This document shows, one piece after another, positions 1 through 5,638 of a stretch of DNA of 6,280 nt. Below the pieces are notes generated by a model that was not told the DNA's origin, did no database searches, and saw only the letters and a program-made list of their open reading frames with translations. Numbering within the stretch: position 1 is the first letter of the stretch; each line of letters starts with the position of its first letter. The DNA lies in NCBI GenBank assembly GCA_038256935.1, contig JBBSJV010000081.1, forward strand, positions 1-6,280, written 5' to 3'. The position numbers and the translations under genes were made by a program. The DNA is from JBBSJV01 sp038256935. Its GTDB lineage: Bacteria > Patescibacteriota > JACMRA01.

Positions 1-13
1 GACAATTTTAATC

Positions 14-89
14 TGTCATACTGAACTCGTTTCAGTATCTTTTCTCTATTAATATAAGTAACAGACCCTGAAATAAATTCAGGGTGACA
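14..89. repeat. Composite REP/BIME-like element, copy 1 (two inverted hairpin units)
   Basis: Two 27-nt units face each other. The first (14-40) begins TGTCAT and folds with arms 18-25 and 31-38 (ATACTGAA / TTCAGTAT) around a 5-nt loop. The second (63-89) is the same design on the other strand, with arms 65-72 and 78-85 (ACCCTGAA / TTCAGGGT), a 5-nt loop and a terminal TGACA. A 22-nt AT-rich spacer separates them, so the whole element has inverted TGTCA ends. Paired REP units of this kind are known as BIMEs in other bacteria. No REP-associated transposase is present here, so mobilisation would have to be in trans. The structure is directly visible; calling it a REP/BIME is by analogy. Confidence 0.75.
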
Positions 90-120
90 CATAGATTCTG
101 TCATTAAAATAATTAACATC

Positions 121-194
121 TACAATCCTGAACTTGTTTCAGGATCTATCTCCTATTTATTACTTAAAGACTCTGAAATAAATTCAGGGTAACA
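121..194. repeat. Composite REP/BIME-like element, copy 2
   Basis: This repeats the architecture of the element at 14-89. Unit 121-147 has arms 125-132 and 138-145 (ATCCTGAA / TTCAGGAT). Inverted unit 168-194 has arms 170-177 and 183-190 with one G-T wobble (172 with 188). A 20-nt AT-rich spacer separates them. The outer ends are degenerate compared with copy 1: TACAAT replaces TGTCAT and TAACA replaces TGACA. The stems are kept while the ends drift, suggesting an older copy or selection on the hairpins. Confidence 0.72.
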
Positions 195-217
195 AGCTGA
201 TGCTAAATCAGAAAAAC

Positions 218-258
218 CCAACCACCACAGGGGATTTCTCAGCTCCTTCGAAATGACA
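218..258. repeat. 41-nt hairpin element with TGACA end, copy A
   Basis: This 41-nt block matches 2730-2770 at 36 of 41 positions. Its core folds as ATTTC (234-238) against GAAAT (250-254) with an 11-nt loop, and it ends in TGACA. On the minus strand it starts TGTCATTTCGAAGG, so it shares the TGTCAT head with the elements at 14-194 although the hairpin differs. It lies just downstream of the stop codon of the minus-strand gene at 268-750, where it could affect the 3' end of that transcript, but no T-run makes it a standard terminator. Confidence 0.7.
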
Positions 259-267
259 TTATACCTA

Positions 268-750
268 TTATTTGTCTTCACTTAAACTCTTCTTCTTTCG
301 ATTGGATGATTTAGTAGAATTACTCATATTGAATTTTTTTTGAATTTTTAAAAGTTTTAAATAATCATCTACAACTTTTCGCAGGTCTTTTATTAAAACA
401 TTTTCATCGTCTTTTGTTTTTATTTTTAAGAGTATTAATTGAACACCCCAAATAGACTTATTGGTTAAATTTAAATTTTTCTTCTTTGAATAAAAAATTG
501 CTGATTCTAGTAAGGTTTTAATATCTTTTAATTTTTTTCGTAATCTTGACATTTCTTCTAGTAATTGATCTGTAAATTTATTATTTATTCCCATTAGATT
601 ATTTAATATGATTTCTCTAGCAGATCTTATTTTTTCAGCATCGTCTAAGTTATTCCAATCAATTTCGATTTCAACTTCTGGTTCAGGTGTTACAGGATCT
701 GGCCCAACCATCTCAAAATTCCTGTTCCCATTGCATTGCCTGTTTTCCAT
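268..750 (-). CDS. Hypothetical Lys/Asn-rich helical protein
   Basis: I do not recognise this 160-residue protein. It has no signal peptide and no clear membrane segment. The N-terminal 30 residues are rich in Pro and Glu (PDPVTPEPEVEIEID) and look disordered. Residues about 33-137 are rich in Leu, Lys, Glu and Asn with heptad-like spacing, probably several long helices or a short coiled coil around 54-85. The last 23 residues form a Ser/Lys/Arg tail that could bind nucleic acid or be disordered. The start is uncertain: the ATG at 750 has no good SD, whereas the in-frame ATG at codon 14 (709-711) has AGGAA 7 nt upstream and gives a 147-residue product. The gene diverges from the ABC operon across about 50 bp with no clear promoter boxes. 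Sustained open frame and sensible composition support a real gene; function is unknown. Confidence 0.7.
   Translation of the reverse strand: MENRQCNGNRNFEMVGPDPVTPEPEVEIEIDWNNLDDAEKIRSAREIILNNLMGINNKFTDQLLEEMSRLRKKLKDIKTLLESAIFYSKKKNLNLTNKSIWGVQLILLKIKTKDDENVLIKDLRKVVDDYLKLLKIQKKFNMSNSTKSSNRKKKSLSEDK
719..723 (-). promoter_or_regulatory. SD sequence favouring an internal start at 711
   Basis: On the minus strand AGGAA sits 7 nt before the ATG at 709-711. The upstream ATG at 748-750 is preceded only by weakly purine-rich sequence. This argues that translation of the hypothetical gene may begin 13 codons later than the longest frame. Confidence 0.4.
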
Positions 751-785
751 AACATCTTAAGCTTTGACTAAATATCTATTGTTGA

Positions 786-790
786 AAAGG
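786..790 (+). promoter_or_regulatory. Ribosome binding site of the ABC ATPase gene
   Basis: AAAGG lies 8 nt before the ATG at 799, a standard SD arrangement and the clearest one in the window. It fixes the start of the ATPase, which also matches the usual N-terminus of the family. Confidence 0.6.
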
Positions 791-798
791 CTTCGGTT

Positions 799-1719
799 AT
801 GCAAACTGCCATAAGTATAAAAAATCTTAGTAAAACCTATTCCAATGGTTTTCAAGCAATTAAAGATATCAACTTGGATATTCCACAAGGTGGTTTTTTT
901 GCCCTCTTAGGTGCAAACGGAGCTGGAAAAACTACCATTATCGGGATATTAACCGATCTAGTTCGTAAAACTGAAGGCACAGTCAAAGTCTTTAATTATG
1001 ATATTGATAAAAACATGAATGATGCCAAAAGATGCATCGGCGTTGTTCCTCAGGAATTTAATTTTAATATTTTTGAAAAAGTTATAAACATTGTCGTAGA
1101 TCAAGCAGGTTATTACGGAATTCCTCGTAATGAAGCCATACCAAGGGCTATGGAGGTACTGGAACAATTAGGTCTTAAAGATAAAGCAGAGGAACAGTCC
1201 AAAAACCTATCAGGTGGAATGAAAAGAAGATTGATGATAGCAAGAGCATTAGTACACAAACCCAAAATTCTGATTCTTGATGAGCCAACAGCTGGAGTAG
1301 ACGTCGAACTAAGACATGGAATGTGGAAGTATCTGACCAAATTAAATGAAGAGGAAGGAGTGACAATATTACTAACTACTCATTATTTGGAAGAAGTAGA
1401 ACAATTGTGTGAGGAAGCTGCCATTATCAAACAAGGTCAAATTATTAAGCAAGATAAAGTTTCCAACTTACTTAGAAGCCTTGAAAGCGAAGCTTATTTT
1501 ATAGATGTAAAGCCTGAGACTTTAAATAAAAATATTAAACTAGTTGGTTTTGATCTAAAGATTGTCGATGACTCAACGCTTGAAGCCGTCCTGCAAAAAA
1601 ACCAAGTTATAAACGATCTTGTAAAAGAGCTTGATAAATACAATATCGCGGTTCAAAGCATTCGCCCCAAAGGTAACAGATTGGAAGAATTATTTTTAAA
1701 TGTTTTAAGTGATAAATAG
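799..1719 (+). CDS. yadG: ABC-2 type transporter ATP-binding protein, YadG-like
   Basis: This is the cytoplasmic ATPase of an ABC-2 exporter and powers the permease encoded directly downstream. All nucleotide-binding motifs are intact in the 306 residues: Walker A GANGAGKT at 38-45, Q-loop Gln85 in VVPQEFNFN, signature LSGGM at 137-141, Walker B ILILDEP at 157-163 with catalytic Glu162, D-loop AGVD at 165-168 and switch His195 in TTHYLEE. Residues after about 220 form the accessory C-terminal region ending NRLEELF near 293-299. Length and many long blocks (PQEFNFN, DQAGYYG, SGGMKRRLMIARAL, DEPTAGVD) match my memory of E. coli YadG (about 308 residues) much better than generic DrrA/NatA-type ATPases. 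The YadGH substrate is not established, so none is assigned here. The start is supported by an AAAGG site. The gene ends one base before the permease ATG, so the two are surely co-transcribed and probably translationally coupled. Confidence 0.95.
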   Translation: MQTAISIKNLSKTYSNGFQAIKDINLDIPQGGFFALLGANGAGKTTIIGILTDLVRKTEGTVKVFNYDIDKNMNDAKRCIGVVPQEFNFNIFEKVINIVVDQAGYYGIPRNEAIPRAMEVLEQLGLKDKAEEQSKNLSGGMKRRLMIARALVHKPKILILDEPTAGVDVELRHGMWKYLTKLNEEEGVTILLTTHYLEEVEQLCEEAAIIKQGQIIKQDKVSNLLRSLESEAYFIDVKPETLNKNIKLVGFDLKIVDDSTLEAVLQKNQVINDLVKELDKYNIAVQSIRPKGNRLEELFLNVLSDK

Positions 1720-1720
1720 T

Positions 1721-2506
1721 ATGTTTAACTATCAAATTTATATTTCGTTTTATACCATACTTCGCAAAGAAGTAAACAGGTTTTTTAGAATCTGGACCCA
1801 GACCTTATTACCTCCAGTGATTACTCAGACTCTATACTTTGTAATATTTGGTGGGTTTATTGGCAGTCGAATTAGCGGTTTTGAAGAAGAGTTTGGCATC
1901 AGCTACATGGCCTTTATCGTCCCTGGCCTTGTCATGATGTCTGTAATTACTGCTAGTTTTTCAAATGTTGTTAGCTCATTTTTTGGAGCCAAGTTTCAAA
2001 AGAGTATTGAAGAGCTACTTGTTTCCCCTACCCCCAATTGGATAATTATAGCTGGTTACGTTGGAGGAGGTGTACTAAGAGGATTGCTTGTTGGTTTGAT
2101 AGTGTATTTGGTTTCATTTACTTTCGTTCCAGACCTTCGCGTGGATAATCCACTACTTGTAATAATATTTGTGTTTTTAACAGCTGTTGTCTTTTCACTT
2201 GCTGGATTTTTGAATTCTATTTTTGCCAAAAAATTTGATGATATCAGCATCTTTACAACCTTTGTACTAACACCTTTAACCTATCTTGGTGGAGTATTTT
2301 ATTCAATTTCAAGCTTACCTGACACTTGGCAAATCGTATCTAGAGCAAATCCTATTTTATATATGATAAATGGCTTTAGATATGGTTTTTATAGTCAAAG
2401 TGATGTAAATATCTGGATCAGCTTTGGAATCCTAGCTGTACTTACAGTAGTACTTTGGTATGTAAATTATTATCTACTGAAAAAAGGGGTTGGGATGAGG
2501 AGTTGA
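1721..2506 (+). CDS. yadH: ABC-2 type transporter permease, YadH-like
   Basis: This is the membrane partner of the ATPase at 799-1719 and forms the export channel in the inner membrane. From the ATG at 1721 it has 261 residues. Hydrophobic stretches at about 25-48, 61-80, 107-135, 145-163, 169-190 and 230-252 give the six-helix ABC-2 fold. Family-typical blocks include PPVITQTLYFVIFG near the N-terminus, FFGAKFQ and IEELLVSPTP before helix 3, and FVLTPLTYLGGVFYS near 181-195, all as I recall them from E. coli YadH. A GTG at 1709 would add four residues and overlap the ATPase stop, but the ATG gives an N-terminus matching YadH length, so I prefer it. No strong SD precedes it, so coupling to the upstream gene is likely. 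It ends with TGA after GVGMRS, the usual family end, which supports UGA as stop. Confidence 0.94.
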   Translation: MFNYQIYISFYTILRKEVNRFFRIWTQTLLPPVITQTLYFVIFGGFIGSRISGFEEEFGISYMAFIVPGLVMMSVITASFSNVVSSFFGAKFQKSIEELLVSPTPNWIIIAGYVGGGVLRGLLVGLIVYLVSFTFVPDLRVDNPLLVIIFVFLTAVVFSLAGFLNSIFAKKFDDISIFTTFVLTPLTYLGGVFYSISSLPDTWQIVSRANPILYMINGFRYGFYSQSDVNIWISFGILAVLTVVLWYVNYYLLKKGVGMRS

Positions 2507-2534
2507 GTTATTAATTCAATTAAAAATTTGTTCA

Positions 2535-2561
2535 TTCTAAGGTTTAAAATCTAACTTAGAA
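2535..2561 (+). terminator. Possible weak terminator of the ABC operon
   Basis: A perfect 7-bp inverted repeat, TTCTAAG (2535-2541) and CTTAGAA (2555-2561), with a 13-nt loop lies 28 nt after the permease stop. The stem is AT-rich, the loop long and the following sequence only AATTTAATC, so it would be weak. Its right arm overlaps the first codons of the toxin-like relic. It may be coincidental. Confidence 0.22.
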
Positions 2562-2710
2562 AATTTAATCATAATATCTATTTAGTTGATCCAACTAGTA
2601 GAAGTTTAAAGGATAATAAATTCTACTACGAAATTGATTACAACAATCAAAAGTATTCAGTATTAACCAGTCAAATAAGAACAATGGATGCTATAAAATT
2701 TAGAAAATGA
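2555..2710 (+). pseudogene. Probable relic of a MazF/PemK-like toxin (C-terminal part)
   Basis: One frame stays open for 51 codons and ends in TGA at 2708-2710, with no plausible start codon and a stop (2552-2554) immediately upstream. The reading includes FYYEID, then KYSVLTSQIRTMDAIKF. This resembles the second half of MazF/PemK endoribonucleases, where an EID-like strand is followed by a block such as LLEQIRTIDKQRL. The N-terminal part with the GD and RP motifs is missing, because only about 45 bp separate the relic from the permease. Beyond the TGA the same frame continues IAKLFKSN, so the stop may itself be a premature mutation. No antitoxin frame is next to it. The similarity is judged by eye over roughly 35 residues, so the family call is moderate; that it is not a functional gene is firmer. 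Confidence 0.45.
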
Positions 2711-2729
2711 ATTGCTAAATTATTTAAAT

Positions 2730-2770
2730 CCAACCACCACTGGGGATCTCTCAATTCCTTCGAGATGACA
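2730..2770. repeat. 41-nt hairpin element with TGACA end, copy B
   Basis: Matches 218-258 at 36 of 41 positions and in the same orientation, ending in TGACA. The stem is ATCTC (2746-2750) against GAGAT (2762-2766). Compared with copy A, the T-A pair 236/252 has become the C-G pair 2748/2764, a compensated change that keeps the hairpin. It lies just after the toxin-like relic and about 125 bp before the helicase gene. Confidence 0.7.
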
Positions 2771-2893
2771 ACTTATGTTGTAAAATTTAAACTTAAAAAT
2801 TAGACCTTAAAAATTGACTGAAAATTAATCATTAGACATTTATGAATACCCACTCCATTTGCCAATGCCATTAAAATATTTCTTGCTATAGAT

Positions 2894-5074
2894 ATGTTAT
2901 CAAAGCTACTTAGCGGTCTTAATGAAAATCAAGAAAAGGCCGTTTTATCTATTACTGGATCGACTTTAGTTATTGCTGGAGCAGGTAGTGGGAAAACTGC
3001 TGTACTGACGCGAAGGTGTGCTTATTTGATCGAGAAGGGCGTAATTCCAGGCTCCATTTTGTCTCTTACATTTACTAATAAAGCTGCCAAGGAGATGGAT
3101 CATAGGGTGCGTAAATTATTACAAGAAAATGGTTACAACCTACCCTTTGTGCCTGCTTGGCAAACTGATTACTTGCAACAGCCTTTGCTTTGTACCTTTC
3201 ACTCCCTTGGAGTTAGAGTACTTCGAGAATATTGCGATCGTATTGGGCTATCAAGTAGTTTTACCATCTTAGATAGTGATGATCAAAAGAAAATTATTCG
3301 CTCGATTTTGAAAGAAAAAAATATAGATATCAAACTAGTCCAGCCAAATCTAGTAGTATATTTTATAAGTCAATGTAAACAAGAGATGCTGACAGCAGAT
3401 AAATCATCTCAGGTTAGTAAAGAGTTTTTAGCTATTTTTCACCAGATCTACAAAAGCTACGAAGAAAGGCTCAAAGCTAACGACACTGTCGATTTTGATG
3501 ACTTGATATTACTCCCCTATATATTGCTTCGGGACAACCCTGATGTGCAGAGCGAATTAAACAATCGCTGGAAACATGTCCAGATCGATGAGTTTCAAGA
3601 CACAAACCCTGCCCAGTTTGAACTTGTTAAGCTCTTACAACCGCAAGATTTGGTGATGCAAAATGAAGATCGCAGCATGTTTGTAGTTGGTGATGATGCT
3701 CAATCTATATACGCATTTCGAGGATCCAAAATTGAAATTATTTTGAATTTTGGAAAAGAATATAGTGGCACAATTGAGATTGTATTAAATCAAAATTACC
3801 GCTCCACTCAACCTATTTTAGATTTAGCTGAAAAGATAATTTCCCATAACCCCCATCAAAAGAAAAAAGATCTATTTACTGATAACCCAGATAAAATTGA
3901 TATTAGTTACTACCAAGCTCGCAACGAACAAGGTGAAGCTGAATACATTATCAAACAAATCTACAAACAATACGGTCCAGATAAAGATAAAGTAGAAGAC
4001 GAGAATGGTGGTGACTTTGAGTTAGAAATGGATGAAGTCTTTAGTGAAAAACCAGCCCCTACCCCGATGCAAAAATCTAACGATCCTGTTTCTTCGATGT
4101 TTGATGTGTATCTGGATCAAGATGATTTCACTCCGTCTTGGCTTAGTACTTACAACCCTAGCTCGTGGCAAGTCCCCACCTATGACTGGAGCAGTATTCC
4201 AAAGCTTAATGAATGCGTTATTTTGTATCGTACTCACTCTCAAAGCCGTAGCCTTGAAGAAGCTTTTTTGAAACATAGGATGCCATATAGACTAGTTTCA
4301 GGGGTCAAATTTTTAGACCGTAGAGAGATCAAAGACGTCATGGCAATCCTAAAATTTGTCGCTAATAGCAGTGATACACTTAGTCTAAGTAGATGGTTGC
4401 CCTTAGTTTGGACTGGAGTGGGGCCAAAAACACTAGAAAAGATCATCGCTTATTTGCAAGATTTTGAATACCCGCTTGCTCCCAAGTTTCAATCTCAAGT
4501 CAATGATTTGTTTAATGTCATCCATACAACTTATCAAAATCAACTAGATCTAATAGGTTTTACCAAAGAATTAATTGATCATGTTGGTTATCTTAGATAC
4601 CTTCGAAGTGAATACCCAATCAAAGAAGAATACCAAGCAAGGCTAGAAAATATTGGAGAATTGTATTCACTAATGCTGCCATTTCAAGACGATGGTGAGG
4701 CAAGTTTGCAAACCAAACTACAACGGTTTTTGGATCAAGTTTCACTTATGGGACAAGCTGATCAATCGGAGCTTGAAGACACACCAAAAATTAATCTGAT
4801 GAGCTTGCATCAAAGTAAAGGTTTGGAATTTGAAAGCGTATTTATGGTGGGGATTGAAGACGGACTGTTACCTCATCAAAATTCAGTTCTGGAACCTCAA
4901 GGATTGGAAGAAGAGGTTCGCCTCGCTTATGTGGGGGTAACTAGAGCCAAGAGATATTTGCATCTTATCTCAGCAGACTCTAGAGTCCAATTTGGTCAAA
5001 TAAAAGCAAACCCTGTCAGTAGAATTTTTCGCCCATTTCTAGATAGTAATTGCAAGAGGGTTATAAAGGTTTAG
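2894..5074 (+). CDS. uvrD: UvrD/PcrA-type superfamily 1A DNA helicase
   Basis: This ATP-driven 3'-5' helicase unwinds DNA in repair and clears blocked replication intermediates in the cytoplasm. The 726 residues, a normal length for the family, carry every core motif: Q-motif LNENQEKAV at 9-17, Walker A GAGSGKT at 29-35, motif Ia TFTNKAAKEM at 59-68, Ib TFHSLG at 101-106, motif II DEFQDT at 232-237, motif III VVGDDAQSIYAFRG at 264-277, motif IV LNQNYRS at 298-304, motif V LMSLHQSKGLEF at 635-646 and motif VI RLAYVGVTRAK at 676-686. Between motif IV and the conserved CVILYRTHSQSR strand (441-452) lies an extra stretch, about 361-438, acidic then rich in Trp, Tyr, Ser and Pro, which PcrA/UvrD normally lack. 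The C-terminal extension that binds RNA polymerase in typical PcrA appears absent, as the protein ends soon after motif VI. The ATG at 2894 has no SD but gives the usual short N-terminus, and no upstream in-frame ATG exists. Whether it is UvrD, PcrA or Rep cannot be settled here. Confidence 0.95.
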   Translation: MLSKLLSGLNENQEKAVLSITGSTLVIAGAGSGKTAVLTRRCAYLIEKGVIPGSILSLTFTNKAAKEMDHRVRKLLQENGYNLPFVPAWQTDYLQQPLLCTFHSLGVRVLREYCDRIGLSSSFTILDSDDQKKIIRSILKEKNIDIKLVQPNLVVYFISQCKQEMLTADKSSQVSKEFLAIFHQIYKSYEERLKANDTVDFDDLILLPYILLRDNPDVQSELNNRWKHVQIDEFQDTNPAQFELVKLLQPQDLVMQNEDRSMFVVGDDAQSIYAFRGSKIEIILNFGKEYSGTIEIVLNQNYRSTQPILDLAEKIISHNPHQKKKDLFTDNPDKIDISYYQARNEQGEAEYIIKQIYKQYGPDKDKVEDENGGDFELEMDEVFSEKPAPTPMQKSNDPVSSMFDVYLDQDDFTPSWLSTYNPSSWQVPTYDWSSIPKLNECVILYRTHSQSRSLEEAFLKHRMPYRLVSGVKFLDRREIKDVMAILKFVANSSDTLSLSRWLPLVWTGVGPKTLEKIIAYLQDFEYPLAPKFQSQVNDLFNVIHTTYQNQLDLIGFTKELIDHVGYLRYLRSEYPIKEEYQARLENIGELYSLMLPFQDDGEASLQTKLQRFLDQVSLMGQADQSELEDTPKINLMSLHQSKGLEFESVFMVGIEDGLLPHQNSVLEPQGLEEEVRLAYVGVTRAKRYLHLISADSRVQFGQIKANPVSRIFRPFLDSNCKRVIKV

Positions 5075-5136
5075 AAAGTAATACTTCAGTCATATTTTAT
5101 TATTGCAAAAGAAAGATATATTTATCTAAGTAAAGT

Positions 5137-5439
5137 GTGTCTGAGACGTATCCAAAAATTTGGAATAGCTGCCCAACTGAGTTAGGGTTAAAAGCTTATG
5201 AGTTGGAAATTCAAGAACAAAGTTTATTTGGTTGTGCGGGATCACCTTATGGACAGCATTCATTTTATGATAATACAGATAGGTGTTGCTTTTGCGGTTT
5301 ATACAATAGTATTAAATTAAAACAGAATCGAATAATTTTTAAAAGCTTGGAGAATTTTCGCGATTTTAGCCGACTTGAAATTTTGTTATTAATCTTTTTC
5401 AACGCTTATTTAAAAGTTAAATTTGGAGATAAATCATAA
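5137..5439 (+). CDS. Small Cys-rich protein, possible zinc-binding
   Basis: I do not recognise this 100-residue protein. Its middle contains Cys12, Cys33, His41, Cys50, Cys51 and Cys53 in the order GCAGSPYGQH, then DRCCFCG. The C-x2-C knuckle (50-53) with Cys33 and His41 upstream could form one zinc site. The last third is basic then hydrophobic (LLLIFFNAYL at about 83-92), perhaps a buried or membrane-contacting helix. The start is GTG, forced because a stop lies two codons upstream and no in-frame ATG follows near the N-terminus; no clear SD is seen. It lies 62 bp after the helicase on the same strand, so read-through from that gene is possible. Codon usage is like that of its neighbours. 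The Cys/His arrangement makes it a plausible real gene; function unknown. Confidence 0.6.
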   Translation: MSETYPKIWNSCPTELGLKAYELEIQEQSLFGCAGSPYGQHSFYDNTDRCCFCGLYNSIKLKQNRIIFKSLENFRDFSRLEILLLIFFNAYLKVKFGDKS

Positions 5440-5573
5440 GCTAAAATAAACTAAATAAATGAATCTTTATTCGTATAAAGCAATAAATAGAAGTACCTTC
5501 TCATACAAATCCATACTGCTTTGGTTATCTTCTAATGATTATAGATTTGAAATATACCATTGACAAATCAAAC

Positions 5574-5588
5574 TCCATATAACAAATC
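5574..5588 (+). repeat. Leader motif TCCATATAACAAATC, upstream copy
   Basis: This 15-nt motif matches 6110-6124 at 14 of 15 positions. It lies about 50 nt before the DUF2267-type start. TATAAC inside it resembles a -10 box and TTGACA at 5560-5565 resembles a -35 box, but the 12-bp spacing is too short for a standard sigma-70 promoter. Wider sequence around it also resembles the downstream copy. Confidence 0.4.
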
Positions 5589-5596
5589 AAATGGCA

Positions 5597-5610
5597 GTTG
5601 AAAATTCAAC
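5597..5610. promoter_or_regulatory. Palindrome upstream of the DUF2267-type gene (possible operator)
   Basis: GTTGAA (5597-5602) and TTCAAC (5605-5610) are perfect inverted arms separated by two bases, 28 nt before the ATG at 5639. A tight symmetric site so near a start could bind a dimeric regulator. No regulator gene is adjacent, and such palindromes occur by chance in AT-rich DNA, so this is tentative. Confidence 0.25.
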
Positions 5611-5638
5611 TTAAATTATAAATTAAATATAAAAAATT

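Larger units (their letters stand above)
2507..2893. other. 387-bp intergenic region with toxin relic and hairpin repeat
   Basis: No intact gene is visible in either direction. The region contains an inverted repeat soon after the permease stop (2535-2561), an open fragment resembling the C-terminal half of a MazF/PemK toxin (2555-2710), the second copy of the 41-nt hairpin element (2730-2770), and a short imperfect tandem direct repeat, CTTAAAAATTAGAC (2792-2805) followed by CTTAAAAATTGAC (2806-2818). The remainder up to the helicase start is AT-rich with no convincing promoter pair. Confidence 0.6.

Noticed and set aside
14..194. CRISPR array interpretation of the four repeated units
   Set aside because: The units alternate in orientation, vary in sequence, and are separated by AT-rich spacers that resemble each other rather than by unique spacers of equal length; no cas gene is nearby.
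958..1366. Minus-strand open frames opposite the ABC ATPase gene
   Set aside because: They lie entirely within a gene with intact catalytic motifs, have no family signature, and are shadows of its coding strand.
1709..1720. GTG start of the permease overlapping the ATPase stop
   Set aside because: It would add only four residues; the ATG at 1721 gives an N-terminus matching the YadH family and lies one base after the ATPase stop.
2056..2250. Minus-strand open frame opposite the permease
   Set aside because: It is antisense to membrane helices of a well-supported gene and has a low-complexity, non-family translation.
2504..2506. UGA read as an amino acid (recoded genetic code)
   Set aside because: TGA ends the permease and the DUF2267-type gene exactly where their families normally end, so the standard code explains the window.
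2884..2893. Extended -10-like TGCTATAGAT just before the helicase ATG
   Set aside because: Transcription would start inside the coding sequence with no downstream start codon able to make a working helicase, and no -35 is correctly spaced.
4022..4446. Open frames on both strands inside the helicase gene
   Set aside because: They overlap the helicase frame, which continues unbroken through this part with conserved motifs on both sides.
5560..5583. TTGACA and TATAAC as a standard promoter of the DUF2267-type gene
   Set aside because: The two boxes are only 12 bp apart, well below the usual 16-18 bp, so the pair is not called as a promoter.
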